From Nocardioides turkmenicus (lineage in GTDB: Bacteria; Actinomycetota; Actinomycetes; Propionibacteriales; Nocardioidaceae), in assembly GCF_011045035.1 (NCBI RefSeq), contig NZ_JAALAA010000015.1, forward strand, positions 62,001 through 126,000: DNA of 64,000 nt. The letters are read 5' to 3'. Below, piece by piece: positions 31,299-41,029 of the stretch; position 1 is the first letter of the stretch; the number at the start of each line of letters is the position of its first letter. Under the pieces are notes generated by a model. It searched no databases. It was not told where the DNA came from and saw only the letters and a program-made list of their open reading frames with translations. A program made the translations under genes and the position numbers.

Positions 31299-33790
31299 AG
31301 GCGCCCCTCTCCTGGATCAAGGAGTACGTCGACCTGCCGGCCGATCTCGGCATCGAGGAGATCACCGACCGGCTGACCGCGCTCGGCCTCAAGCTGGAGG
31401 CCATCGAGACATCCGGTGCCGGCATCGAGGGTCCGCTCGTGGTGGGCCAGGTGCTCACCGCCGAGAAAGAGCCGCAGAAGAACGGCAAGGTCATCAACTG
31501 GTGCTCCGTCGACGTCGGTGACGCCAACGGCACCGGCGAGCCGCAGGGGATCGTCTGCGGTGCGCACAACTTCGTGCCTGGTGACAAGGTCGTCGTGATC
31601 CTGCCTGGCGGCGTGCTGCCGGGGAACTTCCAGATCTCCGCGCGCAAGACCTACGGCCACATGTCGGCCGGCATGATCTGCTCCGCCCGTGAGCTCGGGC
31701 TGGGGGAGGAGGCCGACGGCATCATCGTGCTCCCGGCCGATGCTCCGGCGCCCGGCACCGACGCCCGCGAGGTGCTCGGGCTCGGCGAGGAGATCATCGA
31801 GTTCGAGATCAACCCCGACCGGGCGTACGCGCTCTCGATGCGTGGCATCGCGCGCGACGCGGCGCTCGGGTTCGACGTACCGTTCCACGACCCGGCGCAG
31901 CGGGACACGCCGGTGGCCAACGACACCGGCTATCCGGTCCAGATCGAGGACACCGACGGGTGCGACTACTTCGTCGCGCGCACCGTCACCGGCTTCGACC
32001 CCACCGCCCCGACGCCCGACTTCATCAAGAAGCGGCTCGAGGCCGTCGGCGTACGCTCGATCTCCCTGGCCGTCGACGTCACCAACTACGTGATGTTCGA
32101 GCTCGGCCAGCCGATCCACGCCTACGACCGCGCCAAGCTGCAGGGCCCGATCGTGGTCCGGCGCGCGAACGCGGGGGAGAAGCTCGAGACCCTCGACGGG
32201 ACCGTCCGCGCCCTCGACCCGGAGGACCTGGTCGTCTGCGACGACTCCGGCCCGATCGGCATGGGTGGGGTCATGGGTGGTGCCTCGACCGAGGTCTCCG
32301 AGTCCACCACCGACGTCCTGGTCGAGGTGGCTCACTGGGAGCCGCGCTCGATGTTCCGCACCGGGCGTCGCCACAAGCTGACCTCCGAGGCCGGCAAGCG
32401 CAACGAGCGCGGCACCGACCGGCTGCTGCCGCCGGTCTCCGCCCAGCGCGTGGTCGAGTTGCTCGTGGAGTACGGCGGCGGCGTGGTCGAGGAGGGCGTG
32501 ACCGAGGTCGGCCCGACCGCCTCGCCGCAGACGCGCGCCCCGCTGACCGAGATCACCATCGCCACCGACCTGCCGGCCCGGATCATCGGCATCGACGTGT
32601 CCGTCGAGACGGTGGTGAAGTCGCTGGAGCTCGTCGGCTGCCAGGTGAGCGTCTCGGGTGACTCGTTGACCGCGAAGGTCCCGACCTACCGGACCGACCT
32701 GGTCGACCCCTACGACCTGGTCGAGGAGGTCGCCCGCATCGTCGGCTACGACAAGGTTCCCTCGGTGCTGCCGCGCCGAGCGACCGGTCGCGGCCTGACC
32801 CGCGCCCAGCAGCTGCGTCGGCGGATCGGCCGCACGCTGGCCGGCGCCGGGCTGGTCGAGGTCGTCGACTTCCCGTTCGTGGGCGAGGCTGACTTCGACC
32901 GTCTCGGGCTGCCCGCCGACGATGTCCTGCGCCACACCGTCAAGCTGGCCAACCCGCTCAGCAGCGAGGAGCCGGGCTACACCACGACGCTCCTGCCGGG
33001 GCTGCTGAAGGTCGCCGCCCGCAACGTCTCCCGAGGTCAGGACGGGGTCGCCCTGTTCGAGACCGCGACCGTCGCGTTCCCGGTCGACCAGGCTGCGCCG
33101 ATCTACGGTGTCGACCGGCGTCCGTCCGAGGAGGAGCTGGAGAAGCTGCTCGCCGCGATCCCGCGCCAGCCGCTGCACCTCGCCGTCGTCCTCGCCGGGG
33201 AGCGTACGCGGGGTGGCTGGTGGGGCTCCGCCGAGACTGCCTCGTGGGCCGACGCCATCGACGTCGTCCGCCGCCTGGGCACCGAGCTCGGTGTCCCGGT
33301 CGAGGTCGCCTCGGCGTCGCGGGCGCCCTGGCACCCGGGTCGCTGCGCGGTCGTCTCGGTCGACGGGGTCGAGTTCGGCCACGCCGGCGAGCTGCACCCC
33401 AACGTCTGCAAGGCGTTCGGGCTGCCGGCCCGCTCCGCGGCGGTCGAGATCGACCTCGACTTCCTGATCTCGAAGGTGCCCGCCACCGCTGCCGGCCCGG
33501 TCTTCTCGACCATGCCGGTGGCCAAGGAGGACGTCGCGCTGACCGTGTCGACCGACGTCACCGTGGCGGCCGTCGAGGCGGCGCTGCGCGAGGGCGCCGG
33601 CCCGCTGCTGGAGACCGTGCGGCTCTTCGACGTCTACGAGGGCGACCAGGTCGGCGAGGGCAAGAAGTCGCTCGCCTTCGCGCTCCGCTTCCGCGCTCCC
33701 GATCGCACCCTCAAGGCCGAGGAGACCGCGGCTGCCCGCGATGCCGCGGTTGCGAGGGCGGCCGAGCTCACCGGCGCCGTCCAGCGCTGA
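31295..33790 (+). CDS. pheT: Phenylalanyl-tRNA synthetase beta subunit
   Basis: The 831-residue subunit begins MKAPLSWIKEYVDLPADL. It carries the tRNA-binding (EMAP-like) domain at about residues 40-155, the B3/B4 editing domain (about 200-390, which hydrolyses mischarged Tyr-tRNA), the B5 domain (about 410-480), a catalytic-like core and the C-terminal anticodon-binding FDX-ACB domain (FSTMPVAKEDVALTVSTDV to the end). The GTG start overlaps pheS. A strong hairpin terminator follows 18 bases downstream. Confidence 0.96.
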   Translation: MKAPLSWIKEYVDLPADLGIEEITDRLTALGLKLEAIETSGAGIEGPLVVGQVLTAEKEPQKNGKVINWCSVDVGDANGTGEPQGIVCGAHNFVPGDKVVVILPGGVLPGNFQISARKTYGHMSAGMICSARELGLGEEADGIIVLPADAPAPGTDAREVLGLGEEIIEFEINPDRAYALSMRGIARDAALGFDVPFHDPAQRDTPVANDTGYPVQIEDTDGCDYFVARTVTGFDPTAPTPDFIKKRLEAVGVRSISLAVDVTNYVMFELGQPIHAYDRAKLQGPIVVRRANAGEKLETLDGTVRALDPEDLVVCDDSGPIGMGGVMGGASTEVSESTTDVLVEVAHWEPRSMFRTGRRHKLTSEAGKRNERGTDRLLPPVSAQRVVELLVEYGGGVVEEGVTEVGPTASPQTRAPLTEITIATDLPARIIGIDVSVETVVKSLELVGCQVSVSGDSLTAKVPTYRTDLVDPYDLVEEVARIVGYDKVPSVLPRRATGRGLTRAQQLRRRIGRTLAGAGLVEVVDFPFVGEADFDRLGLPADDVLRHTVKLANPLSSEEPGYTTTLLPGLLKVAARNVSRGQDGVALFETATVAFPVDQAAPIYGVDRRPSEEELEKLLAAIPRQPLHLAVVLAGERTRGGWWGSAETASWADAIDVVRRLGTELGVPVEVASASRAPWHPGRCAVVSVDGVEFGHAGELHPNVCKAFGLPARSAAVEIDLDFLISKVPATAAGPVFSTMPVAKEDVALTVSTDVTVAAVEAALREGAGPLLETVRLFDVYEGDQVGEGKKSLAFALRFRAPDRTLKAEETAAARDAAVARAAELTGAVQR

Positions 33791-33808
33791 GGATCGCCTG
33801 AACCGAGA

Positions 33809-33850
33809 AGGGCCGCTCGCGAGTCGTCGCGAGCGGCCCTCTCTGCGTTG
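33809..33850 (+). terminator. Terminator after pheT
   Basis: AGGGCCGCTCGCGA (33809-33822) pairs perfectly with TCGCGAGCGGCCCT (33827-33840) across a GTCG loop, followed by CTCTGCGTTG. The stem is very stable and lies between convergent genes, so it may act in both directions. Confidence 0.75.
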
Positions 33851-33870
33851 TCGGAGTCGTCGGAAGGCCG

Positions 33871-36063
33871 CTAGCCGTGGGTGCGGAGCCCCATCCGGCG
33901 GGCCAGCGGCTCGGCGAGCCGGGGTGCGTACTGACGGGACATGTGGGTGCCGTCGTAGTGGGTGATGGTGTCACCGACGACGGCGGGGCAGGAGCCGCCC
34001 CAGCAGAAGTAGGAGTTCATGTCGACCACGTCGACGCCGACCTGCTTCGCTGCCCGGACCTGGACGTCGATCGAGGTCTCCCGCGACTCCACCGCACCCA
34101 TCAGGCAGTCGCCCAGGGTGGCGCCGGGCCGGGACAGGCAGGTGCCGGCGTTGGCGTCGAACCCCTGGATGTCGCGGATCAGCACCGTACGTCCGGTGTG
34201 CTTGTCCACGCGGCGCAGGAAGTCGGTGTAGGCCGGGTGCATCAGCTCGTCGATCCGGGTGCGCTCACCGACCCAGCTGCCGTCCTCGTCGTAGACGCCC
34301 TGGATCGGCGGGGCGGTGGAGACGACGGTCAGGTCGGCGTCGAGGCGCTTGTACTGCTTGAACGCCCAGCGGTTGAAGTCGTCGCACTCGGTGTAGGGGT
34401 CCTTCTCGCCCCCACGGTCGGTCGTGATCGAGGCGGAGACGCACCGGTTCTTGACCAGGAAGTAGGTCTTGAAACCGTGCTTCTTCGCGATCCGGTTCAA
34501 CGTCGGGATCCAGTGCAGGGCGTGGGAGTTGCCGAAGACCACCATCGTCCGGTTGCCGTCGGGATCGCCGTCGACGCACAGGTCACGCTCGGTGTCGTCG
34601 GTGTAGTCGCACCGGGTGCGGCGCGGCTTGAGGGAGTCGAGCTCGGTGAGCGCGGGCCGGAGCTCGGTCGGGACGGGCGTGTCGTCGCGGGCGGCCAGCA
34701 CCGAGGCTCGCACCAGCGCCTCCTGCTCATCCAGCGAGGGATCGGCCGCGGGCGCGTCCGCGAGGGTGACCGCCGGCTGGTAGGAGCCACGGGTCGCCTG
34801 GAAGTCGGCGTAGGCGGTGCCACCGAACGCGATCACCACCACCAGCGCGATGCTGACCGGGTAGAACGTCAGCGCTCGCCGGGTCGGCCGCCAGACGGCG
34901 CCCTCACGGAAGGGTGCCTCGACGAGCCGGAACGAGACGTACGCCAGCACGAACGCGGCCGCGACGGCCAGGCCGCGCTCGGGCCAGGTGAGGTCGCGCT
35001 GCAGGATGATCTCGGGCATGACCAGGAGCGGCCAGTGCCACAGGTAGAGCGAGAAGGACCAGTCGCCGATCGCCCGCATCGGCGGGACCGACAGCAGCCG
35101 GGCGCCGAGCGTCGTCTCTCCCGAGGGCAGCGCGCCGGCGAGGATGACGGCTGCGGAGCCGAGCACGGGGAGCGCCGCCTGGTAACCGGGGAACGGGGTG
35201 GCCTCGTCGTAGGCGAGGCAGGCGAGGACGATCGCAGCGAGCCCGCCCAGGACGAGGGTCTCGCGGGCCCAGGGGGCGCCGGCGAGCCGCTGCATCACCC
35301 GGCCGCTGGTGACCAGGATCGCCAGGCCCGCACCGATCCCGAGCTCCCAGGCGCGGGTGAGCGAGGAGAAGTACGCCGCGGTGGCCTCGCCGGGCGTGTG
35401 GACGACCGACCAGGCGAGGCTCGCCAGGGTGATCAGCGCGATCGCGGCGAGGAGGAACCGGCGCGCCCGCGCCGAGCCCTGCGGTCCGTCACCCTCGCCG
35501 CGCCGGGAGGCGCCGATCCTGCCCGCCAGCACGATGCAGATCACCGCGACGAGCGGCCAGACCAGGTAGAACTGCTCCTCGACCGCCAGCGACCAGAAGT
35601 GCTGGACCGGCGACGGCGGCAGCTCAGCCTGGAAGTAGTCGGTCCCGGAGACGGCCATCCGGATGTTGGCGGCGAACGCCGCGGCCCAGACCGCGTCGAC
35701 AGCGAGCGGGGCGACCTGGGCCGGTCCCAGCAGGAGAACGGCACCGACCACAGTTGCCGCGAGAGTGAGGGTGGCGGCCGGGAGGATCCGCCGGGCCCGG
35801 CGTGCGTAGAAGCGTCTCAGCGATATCCAGCCCGTGCGGCCGAGCTCACCGACGAGCTGCTGGGTGATCAGGAAGCCGGAGATCACGAAGAAGAGGTCGA
35901 CGCCGACGAAGCCGCCGGCGAACCAGGAGACTCCCGCATGGGCGGCGAGGACGGTGAGGATGGCGACGGCGCGAAGGCCTTGGACGTCGCCACGCAGTTG
36001 TCGTGCGTGGGTCTTCGGGGGAGCTGTGGGGACTGACGAGGGGACCGAGATGTCAGAAGACAT
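33871..36063 (-). CDS. OafA-type membrane acyltransferase with C-terminal SGNH domain
   Basis: The 730-residue protein joins an acyltransferase-3 membrane domain (about residues 20-390, ten or more helices; RGDVQGLRAVAILTVLAAHAG with its histidine, FFVISGFLI, FWSLAVEEQFYLVWP) to an extracellular SGNH hydrolase-like domain (about 490-730; VVFGNSHALHW and HYDGTHMSRQY). Such proteins transfer acetyl or similar groups from the cytoplasm onto cell-surface polysaccharide. Catalytic residues of both parts are present. The substrate is unknown. ATG 36063 has a TAGCCT box nine bases upstream. Confidence 0.9.
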   Translation of the reverse strand: MSSDISVPSSVPTAPPKTHARQLRGDVQGLRAVAILTVLAAHAGVSWFAGGFVGVDLFFVISGFLITQQLVGELGRTGWISLRRFYARRARRILPAATLTLAATVVGAVLLLGPAQVAPLAVDAVWAAAFAANIRMAVSGTDYFQAELPPSPVQHFWSLAVEEQFYLVWPLVAVICIVLAGRIGASRRGEGDGPQGSARARRFLLAAIALITLASLAWSVVHTPGEATAAYFSSLTRAWELGIGAGLAILVTSGRVMQRLAGAPWARETLVLGGLAAIVLACLAYDEATPFPGYQAALPVLGSAAVILAGALPSGETTLGARLLSVPPMRAIGDWSFSLYLWHWPLLVMPEIILQRDLTWPERGLAVAAAFVLAYVSFRLVEAPFREGAVWRPTRRALTFYPVSIALVVVIAFGGTAYADFQATRGSYQPAVTLADAPAADPSLDEQEALVRASVLAARDDTPVPTELRPALTELDSLKPRRTRCDYTDDTERDLCVDGDPDGNRTMVVFGNSHALHWIPTLNRIAKKHGFKTYFLVKNRCVSASITTDRGGEKDPYTECDDFNRWAFKQYKRLDADLTVVSTAPPIQGVYDEDGSWVGERTRIDELMHPAYTDFLRRVDKHTGRTVLIRDIQGFDANAGTCLSRPGATLGDCLMGAVESRETSIDVQVRAAKQVGVDVVDMNSYFCWGGSCPAVVGDTITHYDGTHMSRQYAPRLAEPLARRMGLRTHG

Positions 36064-36114
36064 AGGCGGGCGAGGCTAGCAACCCTCGCCACGACGGGTG
36101 GGCCCCCGCGGGTA

Positions 36115-37137
36115 TCAGGCGCTGCCCAGCAGCCCGAGAACCGTGAGGACGTCGTCGCTCGTGGTCTGCCACGACGTCACGAACCGCACCTGGCCGTCGA
36201 GGCGGTGGAACAGCACGCCGGCAGCCTCCAGGCGGTCGGCGGTCTCCTCTGGGAGGTCCACCCAGGCCAGGTTGGCGTCGACCGAGTTGGTGATGCGTAC
36301 GCCGGCCTTCCGGAGGCCCTCGGCGAGCTCCGCCATCCTCTCGTTGGCGTTGCGGGCGTTGCGGAGCCAGAGGTCGTCGGTGAGGTAGGCGAGCAGCTGG
36401 GCCGACTGGTAGCGCATCTTCGAGGTGACGTGGCCGCTGCGCTTGGTGCGGTAGACCAGCTCGTCGGCGGGAGCGTCGGTGAAGCAGACGATGGCCTCGG
36501 CCGAGAGGGCGCCGTTCTTGGTCGCGCCCAGGGAGAGTACGTCGACCCCGGCCCGCCAGGTGAGGTCGGCCGGGGTGGCCCCGGTGGCCACGACGGCGTT
36601 GGCGAAGCGGGCCCCGTCGAGGTGCACCCGCAGGTCGCGGGTCTTGGCGATCGCGGTGAGCTCGGCGATCTCCGCGACGGAATAGACCGTGCCGTAGTCG
36701 GACGGCGAGGTCAGCGAGAGGACGGCCGGCTGGGAGTGGTGCGGGTCGCCCCAACGTACGCCGTCGAGATGGGCCTGCAGGGCCTCGGGCGCCAACTTGT
36801 AGTTCTCGCCGGCGATGCCCGTCATCACCGCGCCGCCGCTGAGGAACGACGTCGCGCCGCCTTCGGAACCGAGGATGTGGGCGGTCTCGTGGCACACCAC
36901 CGAGCCCCAGGGCGGGGTCAGCGCGGAGAGCGAGAGGGCGTTGGCGGCGGTGCCGCTCAGCACGGGGAAGACGCGCGCGGTCGGGTGCTCGAAGAGATCG
37001 CGGACCCGGTCCTGGAGCGCGGCGGTCACCTCGTCACCTCCGTAGGCCAGCGCGGAGCCGGAGTTGACGGCGCCCATCGCCTCCAGTATCGCGGGGGAGA
37101 CGGCGGCGGCGTTGTCAGAGCGCAGTTCGACGGTCAC
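36115..37137 (-). CDS. Threonine aldolase-like PLP enzyme
   Basis: The 340-residue protein is a fold-type I PLP enzyme of the beta-eliminating lyase/threonine aldolase group: MTVELRSDNAAAVSPAILEAM, GTAANALSLSAL, LRVHLDGARFANAV with the aspartate that contacts the PLP nitrogen, and SLGATKNGAL with the Schiff-base lysine. It probably splits L-threonine or a related beta-hydroxy amino acid into glycine and an aldehyde. GTG 37137 is the start. It lies divergent from the SARP regulator gene. Confidence 0.88.
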   Translation of the reverse strand: MTVELRSDNAAAVSPAILEAMGAVNSGSALAYGGDEVTAALQDRVRDLFEHPTARVFPVLSGTAANALSLSALTPPWGSVVCHETAHILGSEGGATSFLSGGAVMTGIAGENYKLAPEALQAHLDGVRWGDPHHSQPAVLSLTSPSDYGTVYSVAEIAELTAIAKTRDLRVHLDGARFANAVVATGATPADLTWRAGVDVLSLGATKNGALSAEAIVCFTDAPADELVYRTKRSGHVTSKMRYQSAQLLAYLTDDLWLRNARNANERMAELAEGLRKAGVRITNSVDANLAWVDLPEETADRLEAAGVLFHRLDGQVRFVTSWQTTSDDVLTVLGLLGSA

Positions 37138-37198
37138 GGTCCTATTCTCGCCATGACGGCTCCACTCGTTCGAGGGAGGGCCGAAATCCCGTACGTAC

Positions 37199-37210
37199 GC
37201 GATATATCGC
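37199..37210. promoter_or_regulatory. AT-rich palindrome before the SARP regulator
   Basis: GCGATATATCGC is a perfect 12-bp palindrome preceded by GTACGTAC, ten bases before the regulator's first ATG. It is the only AT-rich patch in the divergent gap and probably holds the promoter, an operator, or both. Confidence 0.4.
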
Positions 37211-37219
37211 TATGACAGA

Positions 37220-40200
37220 ATGGCGGCTGTGACGACGCTGAGTGTGCTGGACGAGGTCACCTGGGCAGGTGAGCCTGTGGCCGGCGAGCGGACCCGGGCG
37301 CTGCTGCGTGCGTTGGTGGAGGCCGGCCCGCGAGGTGCTTCCGAGGCTGCTCTGGTCGAGGAGATCTGGGGGCGTGACGACGTCCCGGCCAACCCGTCGA
37401 AGGCGCTCCAGGTCGTCGTCTCCCGCGCCCGGACCGCGACCGCGGCCGGCGCGATCGAGCGTACGCCGCGGGGCTACCGCCTCGGCCTCGACACGGACGA
37501 GGTCGACGCCTGGTCGCTACGCCCGCAGGCGCTGCGGCTGGCCGCCGAGAAGCGCTACGCCGAAGCGCTGCCGCTCCTCGAACGACTCGACCGGAGCGAT
37601 CCCGACGAGGAGGTCACCGAGGCGATGCTGCGGGCGCTCGCCGCGGTGCACGGCGCTCCGGCGGCGCTGGAGCGGTTCGAGACGTACCGGTCCGGGCTGG
37701 CCGACGGGCTCGGCGTCGACCCGAGCCCGCGCCTGCGGGCGGTCCATGCCGAGCTGCTCGCGCGCGACCGTCCGGTGCGCTCGGGGCTGCGCCACGACAC
37801 CGACGTGCTGATCGGCCGCGAGCAGGACACCGCTGAAGTCTCCGCGCTGCTCAAGGGTTCGCGGGTCGTCACGATCCTCGGGCCCGGCGGGCTGGGCAAG
37901 ACCAGCCTGGCCCAGGTGATCGCCCACGGCGCCGAGCAGCCGGTGGTCCACGTCGTCGAGCTGGTCGGCGTGACCGCTCCCGACGACCTGGTCAGCGAGG
38001 TCGGATCGGCCCTGGGCGTCCGTGACTCGGTCGCCCATCGCGACCGGCTCACTCCCGAGCAGCGGGCCGACGTACGCTCCCGGATCGCGCAGCAGCTGGA
38101 CGGCCCGCCCACGCTGCTCGTGCTCGACAACTGCGAGCACATCGTGGCGGCCGTCGCCGACCTGGTCGCGTTCCTGGTCGCGACGGTGCGCGACCTGACC
38201 GTCCTGACCACCTCGCGGAGCCCGCTCGCCATCGGCGCGGAGCGGGTCTACCCGCTCGGCCGGCTCGGGACGTACGACGGCAGCGAGCTGTTCCGGCGCC
38301 GAGCCGTCGCCGCGCGACCTGGCGTCCATCTCGACGAGGACCGGGTCGACGAGATCGTCACCCGTCTCGACGGCCTGCCGCTGGCGATCGAGCTGGCCGC
38401 GGTCAAGGTGCGGGCGATGTCGGTCGACGACATCGCCCGGCGGCTGGAGAACAGGTTCGAGCTGCTCCGCGGCGGCGACCGCAGCGCGCCCGACCGCCAC
38501 CAGACCCTGGTCGCGGTGATCGACTGGTCCTGGAACCTCCTCTCCGAACGCGACCGGCGGGCGATGCGCTGGCTCTCGGTCTTCCACGACGGGTTCACCC
38601 TCGCCGCCGCCGAGGCGATGCTCGGCGCCGACGCGTTCGCCGCGATCGAGGAGCTCGTCGACCAGTCCCTGCTCACCGTCGTCGAGGCGCCGACGGGCTT
38701 CCGCTACCGGATGCTCGAGACCGTGCGCGAGTTCGGCCGGATGCAGCTGATCGACGCCGGCGAGGACGGCGCCGCCCGGGCGGCGCAGCGGGCCTGGGCC
38801 GCGGCGTACGCCGATGCCGGAGCGGGTCGGATCTACTCCCCGGAGCAGTTCGACGCCATGGACGAGCTGCGCGCCGAGGAGAGCAACCTGGCCGACATCC
38901 TGCGCCAGGTCCTCGCCGACGACGAGGCCGAGAACGTCATCCGGCTGTTCTGCGCGCTCGGCGTCTTCTGGACCATCGCGGGCGAGCACCAGCGCGTGAT
39001 CATGCTGGCCGGGCCGGTCGCCGACTTGCTCGCCGAGTGGGAGCCGCCCGCCGACCTCCTGGAGAAGACCCGGCTGGTCCTGGCGCTGCTGCTCTTCGGC
39101 GCCGCGGTCACCGGCGGGACCGGCCTGGAGCGGCTGATGGCCATCCTCGACCGGGTCGGCGCCGATGCCGCCGACCCGCAGCTGAGGGTGATGCTCCAGG
39201 TCATGCAGGCGATGGCCACCACCATCGCCCGCGCGGGGTCCGGCGATCCCGGCCGGCCGCTGGCGGAGGAGCTGACCAACCTGGTCGCCGACCCCGACCC
39301 CGAGGTGCGCGCCCGCGCCTACACCTTCCTCAGCCACGAGCGGGAGAACCTCGGTGACCCCGAGGGCGCGATCGCCGCGGGGACGGAGGCGTTGCGCCTC
39401 ACCGGCACCGCTGGTGGGCCGTGGCCGCGGGCGATGCTGCATGCTCAGCTCAGCGGCCTCTACGCCCAGCTCGGCCGCCTCGGCGAGGCCGCCCATCACG
39501 CCCAGGAGGCCGTCCCGGTCCTGCGCCGTCTCGGTGCCGACGACGACCTCGTCCAGACCCACGCGGTCCTGGTGACGTACGCCGTGGAGCAGGGGAGGCT
39601 CGAGGAGGCCGCCGACATCCTCGCCGAGCTCTCCGACGAGCAGCCGCGCGGCGGCTTCGGCTCCCGTGGTGCCGTCCACGGCGCCCGGGCGCAGCTCCTC
39701 CTGGCCGAGGGACGGGTTCGCGAAGGCCTGGCGCTGTTCCGTCAGGTGGTGGCGACGATGGGCGAGCTGCCGTTCCCGGGTTATGCCGACGACCCCGACC
39801 TGGTGCCGTGGCGGGTGGCGGCCGAGGCGGTCACCGTGGTCGCCTGCGCGCGCCACGGCGAGGGCGCCGACGGCTCGGACATCTTCGACGTACTGATGGC
39901 GAAGGCGCCGCGCCTGGTCTCCAAAGAGCGCCACAGCCAGGACTACCCGGTGACCGGCATGCTGCTGCTCGCGCTGGGCCTGTGGGGCCTGCTGCGGGAC
40001 GCGCTGCCGCGCGACGAGTCGGTGCGGCTGGTGGCCTTGGCCGAGCGGTTCGGCTACTCCCGATCGTTCCTCGACATGCGCTGGGAGCTCGCCGTCGCCG
40101 ACGCCGAGCGGCTCGCGCCCGGCATGCTCGAGCGGATCTCGGCGGAGTACGGCGAGCGCCGCGGGCCCGCCCTGATGGACGAGGCCCGCGACGTCGTGGA

Positions 40201-40228
40201 GCGCGTGGCTCAGAGGAACTTGCTGTAG
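37220..40228 (+). CDS. SARP-type regulator with STAND ATPase and TPR-like repeats
   Basis: The 1002-residue protein has an N-terminal winged helix (ALVEEIWGRDDVPANPSKALQVVVSRAR), a bacterial transcriptional activation domain (about 90-185; LERFETYRSGLADGLGVDPSPRLRAVHAELL), an NB-ARC/STAND ATPase (P-loop TILGPGGLGKTSLAQ, Walker B LLVLDNCEHI, later DGLPLAIELAA) and a long alpha-helical TPR-like C-terminal region. AfsR-like proteins of this build activate secondary-metabolite or stress genes after signal binding. ATG 37220 is used; GTG 37229 is possible. Its end overlaps the convergent ABC permease gene by 19 bases. Confidence 0.88.
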   Translation: MAAVTTLSVLDEVTWAGEPVAGERTRALLRALVEAGPRGASEAALVEEIWGRDDVPANPSKALQVVVSRARTATAAGAIERTPRGYRLGLDTDEVDAWSLRPQALRLAAEKRYAEALPLLERLDRSDPDEEVTEAMLRALAAVHGAPAALERFETYRSGLADGLGVDPSPRLRAVHAELLARDRPVRSGLRHDTDVLIGREQDTAEVSALLKGSRVVTILGPGGLGKTSLAQVIAHGAEQPVVHVVELVGVTAPDDLVSEVGSALGVRDSVAHRDRLTPEQRADVRSRIAQQLDGPPTLLVLDNCEHIVAAVADLVAFLVATVRDLTVLTTSRSPLAIGAERVYPLGRLGTYDGSELFRRRAVAARPGVHLDEDRVDEIVTRLDGLPLAIELAAVKVRAMSVDDIARRLENRFELLRGGDRSAPDRHQTLVAVIDWSWNLLSERDRRAMRWLSVFHDGFTLAAAEAMLGADAFAAIEELVDQSLLTVVEAPTGFRYRMLETVREFGRMQLIDAGEDGAARAAQRAWAAAYADAGAGRIYSPEQFDAMDELRAEESNLADILRQVLADDEAENVIRLFCALGVFWTIAGEHQRVIMLAGPVADLLAEWEPPADLLEKTRLVLALLLFGAAVTGGTGLERLMAILDRVGADAADPQLRVMLQVMQAMATTIARAGSGDPGRPLAEELTNLVADPDPEVRARAYTFLSHERENLGDPEGAIAAGTEALRLTGTAGGPWPRAMLHAQLSGLYAQLGRLGEAAHHAQEAVPVLRRLGADDDLVQTHAVLVTYAVEQGRLEEAADILAELSDEQPRGGFGSRGAVHGARAQLLLAEGRVREGLALFRQVVATMGELPFPGYADDPDLVPWRVAAEAVTVVACARHGEGADGSDIFDVLMAKAPRLVSKERHSQDYPVTGMLLLALGLWGLLRDALPRDESVRLVALAERFGYSRSFLDMRWELAVADAERLAPGMLERISAEYGERRGPALMDEARDVVERVAQRNLL

Positions 40229-41028
40229 CTCCTGACCGAGATGGGCGCGAAGACCGCGACCACCGCCGCGCAGCCCACGAGAGCCCATACGACGCTCAGG
40301 GTGACGTCGCCGGCGTTCATCAGGTCGCGGGTGGCGTTGATGACCAGGGTGACCGGGTTGACGTCGACGAAGGCCTGCAGCCAGCCCGGCATGGTCTCCT
40401 TCGGCACGAACGCGGGGGAGAGGAAGGTCAGCGGGAACATGATCATCATCCCGGTGCCCTGGACGCCCCCGGCGGACTTCATGATCGTGCCGAGCCAGGT
40501 GAAGATCCAGCTCAGCGACCAGCCCGCGAAGATCGTCAGCGCCCAGCCGGCGAGCACCCCGCCGACCCCGCCGCCCGGACGGTAGCCCATCGCCAGGCCG
40601 ACCGCGATCGTCAGCGTCGCCGCTATCCCGTAGCGCAGCAGGTCGGCGACCGCCGGACCCGCCAGCGGCGCGATCCGCGCGATCGGGAGCGCCTTGAACC
40701 GGTCGAAGACGCCCTTGTCCATGTCCTCGCGCAGCTGGGTGCCGCGGGACATCGAGGCGGTCAGCGCCGTCTGGGCGAGGATGCCCGTGATGATGGTCGG
40801 TAGGTACGCCTTCACGTCCCCGGAGATCGCGCCGCCGAAGATGTAGGCGAACATCGCCGTGAACAGCAGCGGCTGGATCGTCACGTCGAAGAACTGCTCC
40901 GGGTTGCGCATCATCTTGAGGTACGCCCGGTGGGCCATGGTCAGCGTCTGGCTGATCGTCTCACCCACACCCGGGTGGGCCTTGAGCGGTCGGTCGGCCA
41001 CGGCGTACGTGGAGATCAGTGCAGCCAT
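40210..41028 (-). CDS. ABC-2 type exporter permease (DrrB-like)
   Basis: The 272-residue membrane protein has six transmembrane segments. QFFDVTIQPLLFTAMFAYIFGGAIS, SMSRGTQLREDMDKGVFDRFKALPIAR and NPVTLVINATRDLM are typical of DrrB-type antibiotic-exporter permeases. It begins one base after the stop of its ATPase gene. Its 3' end overlaps the SARP gene on the other strand by 19 bases. Export of a hydrophobic compound is expected; the cargo is unknown. Confidence 0.9.
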   Translation of the reverse strand: MAALISTYAVADRPLKAHPGVGETISQTLTMAHRAYLKMMRNPEQFFDVTIQPLLFTAMFAYIFGGAISGDVKAYLPTIITGILAQTALTASMSRGTQLREDMDKGVFDRFKALPIARIAPLAGPAVADLLRYGIAATLTIAVGLAMGYRPGGGVGGVLAGWALTIFAGWSLSWIFTWLGTIMKSAGGVQGTGMMIMFPLTFLSPAFVPKETMPGWLQAFVDVNPVTLVINATRDLMNAGDVTLSVVWALVGCAAVVAVFAPISVRSYSKFL

Positions 41029-41029
41029 C

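Noticed and set aside
30806..33397. 863-residue minus-strand ORF opposite pheT
   Set aside because: High-GC antisense artefact: pheT is complete, and the antisense product has the Arg/Asp/Gly-rich composition of a shadow frame.
33877..36036. 719-residue plus-strand ORF opposite the acyltransferase
   Set aside because: The translation is low-complexity Gly/Arg/Asp-rich without motifs, while the minus strand encodes a full acyltransferase-SGNH protein.
37517..40288. 923-residue minus-strand ORF opposite the SARP gene
   Set aside because: Shadow frame; the plus strand shows all SARP/STAND motifs in order.
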